The notes beneath the pieces are model-generated. The model saw only the letters and a program-made list of their open reading frames with translations. It made no database searches and had not been told where the DNA came from. Shown in pieces: positions 51,726-60,803 of a DNA stretch of 64,000 nucleotides (the first letter of the stretch is position 1; the number at the start of each line of letters is the position of its first letter). The position numbers and the translations under genes are program-made. Source of the DNA: JAKVAV01 sp964651785 (GTDB lineage: Bacteria > Bacteroidota > Bacteroidia > Flavobacteriales_D > Cryomorphaceae); assembly GCA_964651785.1 (NCBI GenBank), contig CAZYWJ010000001.1, forward strand, positions 1 to 64,000, in the 5' to 3' direction.

Positions 51726-52103
51726 ATGACCGAAAATGATCTTTCTAAAATCATCGTCGATTGCAGCTATCAAATTCATGTGGAACTAGGACCGGGATTA
51801 TTTGAATCAGTTTATGAAGAGATCTTATATCATGAACTAATTGAGAGTGGTTTGAGAGTGGTTCGTCAACAAGCCATTCCTGTCCTTTGGAAAGGCTTAC
51901 AGATGAACTTGGGTTTCAGAGCGGATCTGATCGTAGAAGACAAGGTACTCATCGAGATTAAGTCAGTAAAAGCAATAGCACCCGTTCATCAAAAGCAAGT
52001 GCTGACCTACCTGAAGCTGACCGATATCAAATTGGGCCTCTTAATTAATTTCAATGAAGTATTAATAAAGAACGGAATTTCACGAATAGTCAATAACTTG
52101 TAG
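51726..52103 (+). CDS. GxxExxY protein (PD-(D/E)XK nuclease-like)
   Basis: This 125-residue protein has the family's signature GLFESVY (Gly24, Glu27, Tyr30), preceded by SYQIHVELGPG. It continues with a PD-(D/E)XK-type core: FRADLIVEDKVLIEIKSVKA, with Asp67, Glu77 and Lys79. The family is very widespread and has no agreed role. The gene lies between an array of ACGCAAAG repeats on the left and an inverted copy on the right. It is complete; the ATG at 51726 has no competing start. Confidence 0.9.
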   Translation: MTENDLSKIIVDCSYQIHVELGPGLFESVYEEILYHELIESGLRVVRQQAIPVLWKGLQMNLGFRADLIVEDKVLIEIKSVKAIAPVHQKQVLTYLKLTDIKLGLLINFNEVLIKNGISRIVNNL

Positions 52104-52135
52104 CATTCCGAAATGCACCTATAACTAACTGAAAT

Positions 52136-52159
52136 CTTTGCGCCTTCGCGCCTTTGCGT
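52136..52159. repeat. inverted copy of the ACGCAAAG repeat core
   Basis: Read on the minus strand this 24-nt site matches the left-hand core (for example 51387-51410) in 23 of 24 positions. It lies 32 bp after the GxxExxY stop and 14 bp before the stop of the methyltransferase gene. Confidence 0.85.
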
Positions 52160-52173
52160 GAAAATCTAAAAGT

Positions 52174-52761
52174 CTATATTTCCTTCTTGAACTCAATAAA
52201 AAACTCTCTCCCTTGTCGCGGCTTAATTGAATTCCGAGCCGTTTCAAAGGTTTTGATTTCAAAGAGGTCTTCGAAATAACTGAGGTACTCCTCTTTCGTG
52301 CCACCAAATGGCGGGTGATCGCTAAATAAAGGGTCATCGAAGAGGACACCAGCCAAGATTCCGGCCGGGGCTAAGAGTTCATGCATTTTTTCAGCGTAAG
52401 CCCGACGAAGTGAAGGATCGAGCGCGCAGAAAAACGTTTGTTCCAAAATGAGATCATAGGGTCCGCTCAAATCAAAAAAATCACCGAGGATCATGTTTTT
52501 TTCGGGAAATAGAGGAAATCTCTTCTTCAAACTATCAAATGCACCCGGCGCCAAATCCACTACATACGTATTTCGGTAGCCTGCCTTAAATAAGTCTTCC
52601 GCCTCATAGCCATTACCACAGCCGGGGATGAGAATTCGAATATTCTTATCCTCAAAGCCCTTTGCGTATTCGGTTAGAGCAGGAGCTGCGTACCCGATGT
52701 CCCAACCTGTTTGACCTTCTTCCCAGCGTTCTTGCCAGTAATTCTTATCCCAATTGCCCAT
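52174..52761 (-). CDS. TPMT-like S-adenosylmethionine-dependent methyltransferase
   Basis: This 195-residue methyltransferase of the thiopurine S-methyltransferase type has a Trp-rich N-terminus (NYWQERWEEGQTGWDIGYAA). The SAM motif is ILIPGCGNGYEAEDLFKAGY, followed by VVDLAPGAFDSLKKR and EQTFFCALDPSLRRAY. Members methylate thiols, selenium or tellurite compounds or halides; the substrate here is open. It is 2 bp downstream of the RlmD-like gene, probably one transcript. Confidence 0.88.
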   Translation of the reverse strand: MGNWDKNYWQERWEEGQTGWDIGYAAPALTEYAKGFEDKNIRILIPGCGNGYEAEDLFKAGYRNTYVVDLAPGAFDSLKKRFPLFPEKNMILGDFFDLSGPYDLILEQTFFCALDPSLRRAYAEKMHELLAPAGILAGVLFDDPLFSDHPPFGGTKEEYLSYFEDLFEIKTFETARNSIKPRQGREFFIEFKKEI

Positions 52762-52763
52762 GC

Positions 52764-54200
52764 TTATTTCTTTTTGAATAATGCGACAGCTTCCACATGT
52801 CCCGTATGGGGAAATTGATCAACCAAAGAAAATTTCATCAATTCGTATCCGGATGATTGCAACGTCTCCGTATCCCTTGCCAAAGTAGCGGGATTGCACG
52901 AGATATAAACAATTGTTTCAGCGTCCAGCTCTATGGTTCTTTTCAGAGCTTTAGGCGCAATTCCACCGCGTGGAGGGTCGAGGATAACTGCGTCAATTTT
53001 GCCTCGGTACTCGGGGTGGTGCAACAAAAACTTTCCTACATCGGCCGCCTTAAATTCTACGTTGTCAACTCCGTTTTCGGAAGCCGAGCGCTTCGCGTCT
53101 TCAATCGCTTTTTCGACGATATCGACACCCAGCACTTTCGCTTCGGCCAGTTTCGATCCGACCAATTGTCCGATGGTTCCCGTTCCGCAAAACAAGTCGA
53201 GGATCAAACCTTTGCCATCGGTTTCTTCAGAAAGGTAGTCGATGGCCTTGGCATAAAGCCGCTCCGCTGCTTTGGGATTGGTTTGGAAAAAACTCTCCAT
53301 CTGGATTTTGAATGTCAATCCACTCAGATTTTCTTCAATATAATCGCGGCCATAAACTAATGTGCTCTCGCCTTCCAGTGGTTGCACGCGGTCGCCAATG
53401 TCATCATTTACCGTGTGAAGAAATCCTTGAAGCCGATCTCCCAACAATTTTTTCAGAAAGGCCGTGAATTTTTCCAAATCAAATTGCTGCAATCTTTTCG
53501 AAGAAGTAACCAAGTTGAGCAAAAGTCCGTCATCGGTATAGCTTTTTCTCACCGTGAGAAAACGAAAGAAGCCTTCTTTCTTCGGGTGATGCCAGGCGGG
53601 CAGTCCCGTTCTTTCGCAGTAGATGCGAATTTCTTTTAGGGCATTTTCAAACTCAGCGTCGAAAAGTCCGCTGTCTTTGTCGAGGTTCTCGACCATCCAC
53701 CAAGTCCCGCGGTGCTTGAAGCCAAGAGCGAAATCATCTACATCACTCTTTTTTTCCAAGTCGTACCGAATGGCTGCAAAGCTGTACTCCATCTTATTTC
53801 GGTAATGCCAATGATGAGGAGAGGAGATGAATTCTTCAAATAGCTCATGAGCATTCTCGACTTTTCCAATTCGCTGCAAGAGATCGATCGAGGTCTCCTT
53901 TTTTGTCTCTTCTTGGATCTCAATCGGCAGGGTGGCAAAGGGCGCTCCTGAAATGGCTTGGTAAGGAACCTCAACTTCAGCGGGCGAACGCTCCAGGATT
54001 TCCATTAGGCTCGTTTCCAAATGGCGTTTGCGCACCTTGGTTATTCGACATTTTACACGTTGGCCGGTAACGGCATTCGGCACGAAAGCGACGATTTCGC
54101 CTTGTTCGGTTTCCAATTTTGCGATACCTCGGCCGCCGAAGGCCATTTTGCTGATGGTGACTTCGATATCTTCACCTCGTTTAAAAGAATGTGCTTTCAT
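52764..54200 (-). CDS. 23S rRNA (uracil-C5)-methyltransferase, RlmD/RumA type
   Basis: This 478-residue RNA m5U methyltransferase has an N-terminal TRAM domain (RGEDIEVTISKMAFGGRGIA). The SAM site is LDLFCGTGTIGQLVG, the DPPRGG motif is intact, and the catalytic Cys lies in YISCNPATLARD. The enzyme should methylate U1939 or a related uracil in 23S rRNA. No Fe-S Cys cluster as in E. coli RlmD was noticed in the N-terminal half. Assignment to RlmD rather than TrmA or RlmC is by length and TRAM domain. Confidence 0.9.
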   Translation of the reverse strand: MKAHSFKRGEDIEVTISKMAFGGRGIAKLETEQGEIVAFVPNAVTGQRVKCRITKVRKRHLETSLMEILERSPAEVEVPYQAISGAPFATLPIEIQEETKKETSIDLLQRIGKVENAHELFEEFISSPHHWHYRNKMEYSFAAIRYDLEKKSDVDDFALGFKHRGTWWMVENLDKDSGLFDAEFENALKEIRIYCERTGLPAWHHPKKEGFFRFLTVRKSYTDDGLLLNLVTSSKRLQQFDLEKFTAFLKKLLGDRLQGFLHTVNDDIGDRVQPLEGESTLVYGRDYIEENLSGLTFKIQMESFFQTNPKAAERLYAKAIDYLSEETDGKGLILDLFCGTGTIGQLVGSKLAEAKVLGVDIVEKAIEDAKRSASENGVDNVEFKAADVGKFLLHHPEYRGKIDAVILDPPRGGIAPKALKRTIELDAETIVYISCNPATLARDTETLQSSGYELMKFSLVDQFPHTGHVEAVALFKKK

Positions 54201-54288
54201 TTCGGGTGCAAAAGAACGGATTATTTGGCGGATAAGTCTTTTTGGTTGACATTTGCGAAATCAACTCGAATACTTAAAAACATTGGCC

Positions 54289-55575
54289 ATGCAAACGATA
54301 GAGCAGAATTCAAAAACGCAAAAATCCATTGAAATGGAACACAAATACGGAGCGCATAATTACCATCCGCTTCCCGTAGTTTTAGAAAGTGGAGATGGCG
54401 TTTTTGTGAAAGATGTGGAGGGTAAGAAATACTACGATTTTCTTTCTGCTTATTCTGCCGTAAATCAAGGTCACTGTCACCCGCACATTATCGGCGCTTT
54501 AAAAAATCAAGCCGAAAAACTTACCCTGACTTCAAGAGCATTTCACAGCGATAAGCTGGGAGAATACGCCAAATATGTAACGGAGTACTTCGGTTTCGAA
54601 AAAGTCCTACCCATGAACTCGGGAGCCGAAGCGGTAGAAACAGCCATTAAGCTTTCGCGAAAATGGGCTCACGAAGTGAAGAACCTCGATGAGAATACCG
54701 CTAAGATTATTGTTTGCGATGGAAACTTTCACGGAAGGACAACAACGATAATCTCCTTTAGTAATGACCAAACTGCTCGCAAGAATTTCGGGCCTTTTGT
54801 GGAAGAAGGTTTTATTCGTGTTCCTTACAACAACCTCGAAGCTTTGGAAGAAGCATTGAAGGATGATAAAAATATTGCCGGCTTTCTGGTAGAACCCATT
54901 CAGGGAGAAGCCGGAGTATACACACCAAACCACGACTACCTGAAAAAGGCTGCCGAGCTCTGTCGAGAGCACAATGTTCTTTTCATTGCCGATGAGGTAC
55001 AAACGGGAATTGCCCGTACGGGAAGTCTTTTAGCAGTTTGCGGCGATTGCACTTGTCAGGGACATTGCGAACGTCAGGAGACCTTCGTCCGACCTGATGT
55101 TCTTATTTTAGGAAAAGCATTGTCAGGCGGTGTTTATCCGGTTTCGGCCGTATTGGCCAATGATGACATTATGCATGTTTTTACTCCCGGCTCTCACGGT
55201 TCCACATTTGGCGGAAATCCTTTGGCGTGTGCCGTAGCCATGGCGGCGCTTGAAGTTGTGGAAAACGAGAAGTTGGCACAAAACGCGCGTCGTTTGGGCG
55301 AAATTTTCCGAAAGGAAATGCAAAAGCTGGCCGATGAATCTGACTTGGTGAAACTGGTAAGGGGAAAAGGCTTGCTGAATGCGGTTTTGATCAACGATAC
55401 CGAAGACAGCGACACGGCTTGGCGAATCTGCCTTGGCCTGGCTGAAAATGGTCTCTTGGCAAAACCCACTCACGGAAACATCATTCGATTTGCTCCGCCA
55501 CTAGTCATGACCGAAGATCAGTTGATGGAATGCGTGAAGATTATTCGCAAGACGGTTTTGGAATTTGTGAAATAA
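54289..55575 (+). CDS. rocD: ornithine--oxo-acid aminotransferase
   Basis: This pyridoxal-phosphate enzyme converts ornithine to glutamate semialdehyde. It has 428 residues. The N-terminus MEHKYGAHNYHPLPVVLESG is typical, and MNSGAEAVETAIKLSRKW, the PLP-contact FIADEVQTGIARTG and the Schiff-base Lys in LILGKALSGGVYPV are intact. Between the last two lies an added Cys-rich loop, VCGDCTCQGHCERQETFV, with four Cys. The ATG at 54289 was chosen over a TTG at 54253. It is monocistronic. Confidence 0.93.
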   Translation: MQTIEQNSKTQKSIEMEHKYGAHNYHPLPVVLESGDGVFVKDVEGKKYYDFLSAYSAVNQGHCHPHIIGALKNQAEKLTLTSRAFHSDKLGEYAKYVTEYFGFEKVLPMNSGAEAVETAIKLSRKWAHEVKNLDENTAKIIVCDGNFHGRTTTIISFSNDQTARKNFGPFVEEGFIRVPYNNLEALEEALKDDKNIAGFLVEPIQGEAGVYTPNHDYLKKAAELCREHNVLFIADEVQTGIARTGSLLAVCGDCTCQGHCERQETFVRPDVLILGKALSGGVYPVSAVLANDDIMHVFTPGSHGSTFGGNPLACAVAMAALEVVENEKLAQNARRLGEIFRKEMQKLADESDLVKLVRGKGLLNAVLINDTEDSDTAWRICLGLAENGLLAKPTHGNIIRFAPPLVMTEDQLMECVKIIRKTVLEFVK

Positions 55576-55606
55576 GTATCCGGAACAGGTTTATAGCGAA
55601 TCAGTT

Positions 55607-57112
55607 CTAATTATCCATCTTCTTGAGTCCTTCATAAGAGGGACCTTCCAGCACTTCGCCATCGGGAGCAAACCTGCTTCCATGGCAAGGGCAGTCCCAG
55701 CTTTTCTCCGAATTGTTCCAATGGACTACACAACCTAAATGCGGACAAATGGCAGATGTAACCACCGTTTTTCCATCATAGTTACGATACGCCGCGTAGT
55801 TGTTGCCTTCGATCTTGATGAGTTTGCCCTGGCCGGGCTCGATTTCATTTAATTCACCTACTTCTCCTTTGAAAGGGTAATCCTTTATCAACTGCCCGGC
55901 CACATTGATATTTTCCTTTATGAAGCGCTTAGCCGAGTTCACTGGGTTGGTCCTTCCGGGATCATAAATTTTTTCTGAATCGTTGCTCTTACCGCCGATT
56001 AAATCTGCAAAAAGCATGGCCGCAACCGTTCCGTAAACCAGACCGTCGGTAGAATATCCGGTTCCGACAAAAATTCGGTCTTCTCCCGGCATTCTTCCTA
56101 TGTAGGGCACCTTGTCAGCCGACTTATAATGCTGTGCACCCCAAGTGTATTCAATTGTGCCTACGTCAAAATGAGTTCGCAAATATGATTCGATTCGATC
56201 AAGGTATTCCTTGTTGTCATCCGCCTGTCCTACTTTATGCGGCTCTCCCAGGCAAAATAAATAATACGCACCATCTTTTTTGTATATACGAACCGAATAG
56301 TGATGATTGCCCTGCCGTGTCCAATAAATACCTTCTTTAAAAGGTGTTTTGAGCTTGGCCGCTAAAACGTATTCACGATAAGGACCTAATAAAGTATGAA
56401 GAATAGAAATGCCTTTTGGCGAATGAGTAGCATGGACAACCTTCTTGGCATGACACTCAAAACCTTCACCACTTAATATGAATGGTTTATTCTTTTCACC
56501 TCCATCAATATTACGTACTGCACTGTTCGACATGATTTGACCTCCGGCTTCAACATATAGTTTGGCGAGGGCCTTCAGATATTTCTTTGGGTTGAACTGA
56601 GCTTGGGCAGGTACCTCTAATACGCCTTCTACCTGACCGGGATATTCAGCTAAATTCTCTTTGTAATTCGCTTTAATTCCCGCCGTGGCGCAGGCTTCGT
56701 ATTCCTTCTTTACCTTATCAACTTGATCTGAAGTTTCGGCAAGGAGGTAGAAGGATGTTTCGACATATTCGCACTCAATATGAGCAGAACTGATAATGGA
56801 ATTAATTTTAGCCAAAGCGGCCATCCGCGATTCAGCAATTGTACCGGCGGTGTCTTCATTAAATTTTTCGGCGATTTTGTGGTACATCTCATCTACCGTG
56901 GCGTAAAGGTTTCCCGTTGAAGAACCCGAGGTGCCATTCCCGATAAACTGAGCTTCATAAATTATAGATTTTACTCCTGCTTGAGCTAACAGGTACCCGG
57001 TAGTCAATCCTGTAATTCCACCTCCGATAATTGCCACTTCACAAGATTCTTTACCCCCGGCTTTAGGGTAGTCATCTTTGTTTTCTCCTTTCCAAACAGC
57101 TTCTTTTCTCAT
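55607..57112 (-). CDS. FAD-dependent oxidoreductase with C-terminal Rieske domain
   Basis: This 501-residue protein has a DAO-type FAD domain (VAIIGGGITGLTTGYLLAQA, GxGxxG; GTSGSSTGNLYATVDEMYHK). The remainder of the DAO fold follows up to GTGYSTDGLVYGTVAAMLFA, then a C-terminal Rieske 2Fe-2S domain: CPHLGC (Cys456, His458, Cys461) and CPCHGS (Cys474, His477). All cluster ligands are present. Such DAO-Rieske fusions are known; the substrate is unknown, perhaps an amino compound. It has no signal peptide and is convergent with the rocD gene. Confidence 0.9.
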   Translation of the reverse strand: MRKEAVWKGENKDDYPKAGGKESCEVAIIGGGITGLTTGYLLAQAGVKSIIYEAQFIGNGTSGSSTGNLYATVDEMYHKIAEKFNEDTAGTIAESRMAALAKINSIISSAHIECEYVETSFYLLAETSDQVDKVKKEYEACATAGIKANYKENLAEYPGQVEGVLEVPAQAQFNPKKYLKALAKLYVEAGGQIMSNSAVRNIDGGEKNKPFILSGEGFECHAKKVVHATHSPKGISILHTLLGPYREYVLAAKLKTPFKEGIYWTRQGNHHYSVRIYKKDGAYYLFCLGEPHKVGQADDNKEYLDRIESYLRTHFDVGTIEYTWGAQHYKSADKVPYIGRMPGEDRIFVGTGYSTDGLVYGTVAAMLFADLIGGKSNDSEKIYDPGRTNPVNSAKRFIKENINVAGQLIKDYPFKGEVGELNEIEPGQGKLIKIEGNNYAAYRNYDGKTVVTSAICPHLGCVVHWNNSEKSWDCPCHGSRFAPDGEVLEGPSYEGLKKMDN

Positions 57113-57415
57113 GATTGATGCTTTGTGGCGAACCGTCTACAAAAACCCCGGCTCTCTGTCCGCTAATTCTACGGTATGCTCTGATTTAAGAATTGAGACA
57201 TAATTTGGCAAAGGCTGTGCCGAATACAGATTATTTCAATACAGAGATTCTTAAACGGGCATCCGGATTACCCTGTCGTTAATCTCATAAAAATTTGATC
57301 TCGAAAGGATTGATGTATTGAGCGAAATGCCTTGAAGCGTCACCGATAAGGAAACGGACAAAACTTAGTCAAGAATTCAGAAGTTAAGATTGACAAAGTG
57401 ATGCGCACTATGACA
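57113..57415. other. non-coding stretch, nothing recognised
   Basis: These 303 bp between the Rieske oxidoreductase gene start and the TonB receptor gene end (both minus strand) hold no convincing ORF, terminator or promoter box on inspection. Confidence 0.6.
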
Positions 57416-59953
57416 TCAAAAACTAAAAGCCAACTTCACATTAACCCTGCGCTGGGTGAGGAAATTTGGTACACCGTACTGCCTCCCGCTTGATTCTTGT
57501 ATCCAGCTGTAGCTAATGGTATTATTGATGCCTAGCAAATTCCACACTTCCAATGAAAGGACGGCACTGTTGAAGTTTTTAAACAATCCTTTGCTCGGAT
57601 TTTTAGGCATCAGGTCTTTCGAAAACCCGATGTCAACACGACGATAAGATCGATAGCGCTCCGTGTCTTTGTAGCGCTCATTATCCGGTGGCCCGAATGG
57701 CAAACCTGATCCGAAGAGGACACTCACGTGCACTTTGAAACTTGGCAAACTGGGCATCTCATCCTGAAAAAACATGCTGAAGAAAACCAACTGATCAGTA
57801 GGGCGGGGGATGTAGCCGGGGTATCGCACTACGGTATCCACGGGTACATTATTGGCGGTAAAGCCGGGTGAAATCAATTCACCCTCGCTATTGTAAGTCT
57901 CGTAATAAAAATCATTCAAGAGGTCCTCTTCCGTTCGGAGAAAACTAAGACTCGCCCATGACTCAATGCCCGGAATAAACTCTCCGTGTATTTTGGTGTC
58001 AAGACCTGCGGCATAGCCTACGGCATCATTTGTTCCGTAATAACGAAGACGAATATTGTCGATTTCGTAAGGGACGAGGAAGTCATAATCCTTGTAGTAT
58101 GCCTCGGCAATGAATTTGAAAGGACGATTCCATAATTGGAAATTCACATCGGCTCCCAGCACATAATGGATTGCTCGTTGGGCTTTTATGTCAGGATTAA
58201 GTGTTCCGTCAAGCTCTCTCAATTCGCGGTAAAAAGCGGGCTGGTAGTAAAATCCTGAACTGAATCGGAATACTACATCCCGCGTTAACGTGGTGCTGTC
58301 GTTGATTTGTTTCGTCCACCTTGGCTTCCAAGCTATAGTTCCGCGAGGGCTTATTACCGTTTCATCACTATAATCCCAATAATTCACGCGAGCGCCTAAG
58401 GTGGCCGTGATTTGACTTTCATTGTCCAGAAGCATGTCCCAGCTATTTTGGACATAGGCCATCAATCGATTGGATGTGATTTGACTGTTACCTTTGATAA
58501 CATCTTGAAGTATGATTTCATCCCGGGGATTAATAGGCACGGAATAGCCCGCCGAATCAATGTAATTCCACTCACTAAGCTTATCGGTGATGTCTTCGCC
58601 TCGCCACGTCACACCCCACTGTAGGTATTTGTTTTCAATGGTTTTAAATCCTCGGTGTTGAAAGCTATACACCTGCGCATCAAGTCGATTTCGCGCGTGT
58701 TCGAGATAAGAACCGATTCCCCGATTTCTCACCACATCGCCAAATTCATCATCGCCCAAGTCTCTTTCCAATTCATCGAGAAAGTACTGTCCCAGGATAT
58801 CGAAAGTCTCGTTTTCAAAGGTGCGAAAAGCCGATCCCGTGAATTTCAATCGTGTGGAATTATTCGGTATGTACTCAGTTGAAAGAGCGCCGAAGAAGGT
58901 TTCAAATGAAGTGACTTCTTGACCTTCGAAAAATACGGTGAACCGCAGCGCTTCGTTAAAGCTTCCGAACTGCGTTTCGCGGGTGGAAGGCACGAATTTG
59001 AAATTGTTTTTCGAGTAATTTCCTAAAAATTGAACTTCCCATTTCTCTGATAAATCGTAGGTCCAATAGGTTTGAACATCCGTAAAATCGGGTTGGTAAT
59101 CACCCTGTGTATCCAAACTTCCCAAAATGTATTGATTGGTGAGGTAACGCACACCGCTTACTTGCGTAAATCGATTGTCTTTTGAGGCGCTTTCCAGCGA
59201 AAGCGAACCCCCGAGCAAACTCGCACTCACGCTTCCGCCAAAACGTTTTGGCTTTTTGTATTGAATGTCCAATACCGAACTCATTCGGTCGCCGTACCGC
59301 GCATCGAAACCACCTGCGCTGAAATTGATCGTTCCCACCATATCGGGATTCGGGAAGCTTAAACCTTCCTGCTCTCCCGACCTAGCCAGAAATGGTCGGT
59401 AAACCTCAATGTCATTTACGTAAACCAAATTTTCAGCGTAGCTACCTCCTCGCACGCTGTAATTGCTGCTCAACTCATTGTTCATTCGCACACCGAGTTG
59501 GGAGGTCAAAACACTTTCGATTCCTTGCTGCACGGTAGGGGAAATCTTGATGTCCTTAATGGGAACTTTGTCCATGGGCGAGGTACGAGATCGGTCATCA
59601 ACGATTTCTACTCCGCCTATTTCGATAGTTTCCATTCGGAAATTCAGTACTCGAGTTTCACCATCTATGAGATTGAGCTTTTCCGTTTTCCCTCGATAGG
59701 AAGTATGGCTTGTCTCCAATAAAATTTCATTACCGGCTACGAGCTCCAGCTTATATCGACCATAGCGATCGGTAAAGGTGCCTGCACCCTGACTGCGCAC
59801 GTATACATTGGCAAACTCTATGGGGTTGCCTTCTCGGTCAGTGATTTTACCTTTTACAGTGGCTTTGTCCTGTGCGGAGGCCACTATAGTTAAGAGCATA
59901 AACATGACGGTCCCTAAAAGAAATCGGAAGTTCAAAACCGGAAACAAATTCAA
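57416..59953 (-). CDS. TonB-dependent outer-membrane receptor with carboxypeptidase-like N-domain
   Basis: This 845-residue outer-membrane receptor has a signal peptide (FRFLLGTVMFMLLTIVASAQ) and a CarboxypepD_reg-like domain (TVKGKITDREGNPIEFANVY). The plug domain is ISPTVQQGIESVLTSQLGVR followed by NELSSNYSVRGGSYAENLVY, and a beta-barrel ends in a strand with aromatic C-terminus (VKLAFSF). The start is uncertain: the first codon here (59953) is TTG, a second TTG lies at 59935, and the first ATG at 59905 would cut the signal peptide. The substrate is unknown. No SusD partner follows. Confidence 0.88.
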   Translation of the reverse strand: MNLFPVLNFRFLLGTVMFMLLTIVASAQDKATVKGKITDREGNPIEFANVYVRSQGAGTFTDRYGRYKLELVAGNEILLETSHTSYRGKTEKLNLIDGETRVLNFRMETIEIGGVEIVDDRSRTSPMDKVPIKDIKISPTVQQGIESVLTSQLGVRMNNELSSNYSVRGGSYAENLVYVNDIEVYRPFLARSGEQEGLSFPNPDMVGTINFSAGGFDARYGDRMSSVLDIQYKKPKRFGGSVSASLLGGSLSLESASKDNRFTQVSGVRYLTNQYILGSLDTQGDYQPDFTDVQTYWTYDLSEKWEVQFLGNYSKNNFKFVPSTRETQFGSFNEALRFTVFFEGQEVTSFETFFGALSTEYIPNNSTRLKFTGSAFRTFENETFDILGQYFLDELERDLGDDEFGDVVRNRGIGSYLEHARNRLDAQVYSFQHRGFKTIENKYLQWGVTWRGEDITDKLSEWNYIDSAGYSVPINPRDEIILQDVIKGNSQITSNRLMAYVQNSWDMLLDNESQITATLGARVNYWDYSDETVISPRGTIAWKPRWTKQINDSTTLTRDVVFRFSSGFYYQPAFYRELRELDGTLNPDIKAQRAIHYVLGADVNFQLWNRPFKFIAEAYYKDYDFLVPYEIDNIRLRYYGTNDAVGYAAGLDTKIHGEFIPGIESWASLSFLRTEEDLLNDFYYETYNSEGELISPGFTANNVPVDTVVRYPGYIPRPTDQLVFFSMFFQDEMPSLPSFKVHVSVLFGSGLPFGPPDNERYKDTERYRSYRRVDIGFSKDLMPKNPSKGLFKNFNSAVLSLEVWNLLGINNTISYSWIQESSGRQYGVPNFLTQRRVNVKLAFSF

Positions 59954-59961
59954 TCAATTCG

Positions 59962-59969
59962 CAAACATA
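59962..59969 (-). promoter_or_regulatory. -7 promoter element for the TonB receptor gene
   Basis: The minus strand reads TATGTTTG (TAnnTTTG), 8 bp upstream of the TTG at 59953. The position favours a start at the second TTG (59935). Confidence 0.4.
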
Positions 59970-59987
59970 ACTGAATTGATCGAAGTT

Positions 59988-60647
59988 TTATTGTCCGCCA
60001 CGTTTTCTGTCAGAATTAAAATCGCCGCGCTTCCACGCTTTGATAAACTGGGACCAGGCCACGGGGTTCAGCACATTGATCGGTGGCGCTTGTCCGGCAT
60101 AATAAATCTGCTGCTGGTACTGCTGCATGCTGTATTTAAATGTTTCACCTCCGCCGGGCATCGCAGCATCGCTTCTGGCTATCATATCAGCTTGAGCCAA
60201 ATTGCGCATCGCGCGGTCAAAATCCGTTTCGGGAACCTCCATTTCAAGGAAGGCTTGCTTGAACTGTTCCCGTGTGGGCCAAGGGTAAATTACGGTTTCG
60301 CGCAAGTTGATGGTATCCTTATCTAAAATTTGGATCAATGAATAGCGATTGGTTGTAAGGGTATCAGGAATGATAAATCGGGCTCGCTCATAACCTATGG
60401 AAGAGAATAATATCGAATCTCCTTTCTGCGCTACGAAGGAAAAATAACCGTAGTAGTCGGTCATCGTCCCCTTACTGGTGTTTTCTATTAAAACATTGGT
60501 AAAAGGTACGGGGCTCAGACTATCGCCCGTAATAACCACACCCGAAAACTGAATCAAATCTTCATCGGGATCTTGCGCTTGAAGCGAAATAGCTCCTGAT
60601 AAGAGAAAAAACACGGACAGTACCGCAATGATATACCCTTTCTTCAT
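59988..60647 (-). CDS. secreted carboxypeptidase-regulatory-like domain protein
   Basis: This 219-residue protein has a signal peptide (GYIIAVLSVFFLLSGAISLQ) and a CarboxypepD_reg-like beta-sandwich (FSGVVITGDSLSPVPFTNVL, DYYGYFSFVAQKGDSILFSS). About 80 further residues with a helical, charged tail follow (TREQFKQAFLEMEVPETDFD, ... WKRGDFNSDRKRGG). It lies just upstream of the TonB receptor gene (34 bp gap) but has its own -7 box. The ATG at 60647 was chosen over a TTG at 60656 that sits in that box. Confidence 0.75.
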   Translation of the reverse strand: MKKGYIIAVLSVFFLLSGAISLQAQDPDEDLIQFSGVVITGDSLSPVPFTNVLIENTSKGTMTDYYGYFSFVAQKGDSILFSSIGYERARFIIPDTLTTNRYSLIQILDKDTINLRETVIYPWPTREQFKQAFLEMEVPETDFDRAMRNLAQADMIARSDAAMPGGGETFKYSMQQYQQQIYYAGQAPPINVLNPVAWSQFIKAWKRGDFNSDRKRGGQ

Positions 60648-60653
60648 ATTCTT

Positions 60654-60661
60654 CAAAAATA
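60654..60661 (-). promoter_or_regulatory. -7 promoter element of the 59988 gene
   Basis: The minus strand reads TATTTTTG (TAnnTTTG), 6 bp upstream of the ATG at 60647. The near-absent leader suggests a leaderless message. Confidence 0.45.
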
Positions 60662-60803
60662 ACGGTTTTTAATTCGACTGAGCTGAAATGCGCGATATTT
60701 AACGCATCTTGGCGAGGGAGTAGTAAAGTTGAAATTTTTAAAATTACCTGTAGAATTTTCAGCCATTTCGAAGTAATTTGCACTAATCATTTTAACCGGC
60801 ACT

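Noticed and set aside
59808..60326. 172-codon plus-strand frame
   Set aside because: Spans two minus-strand genes and their gap; shadow reading without a family pattern.
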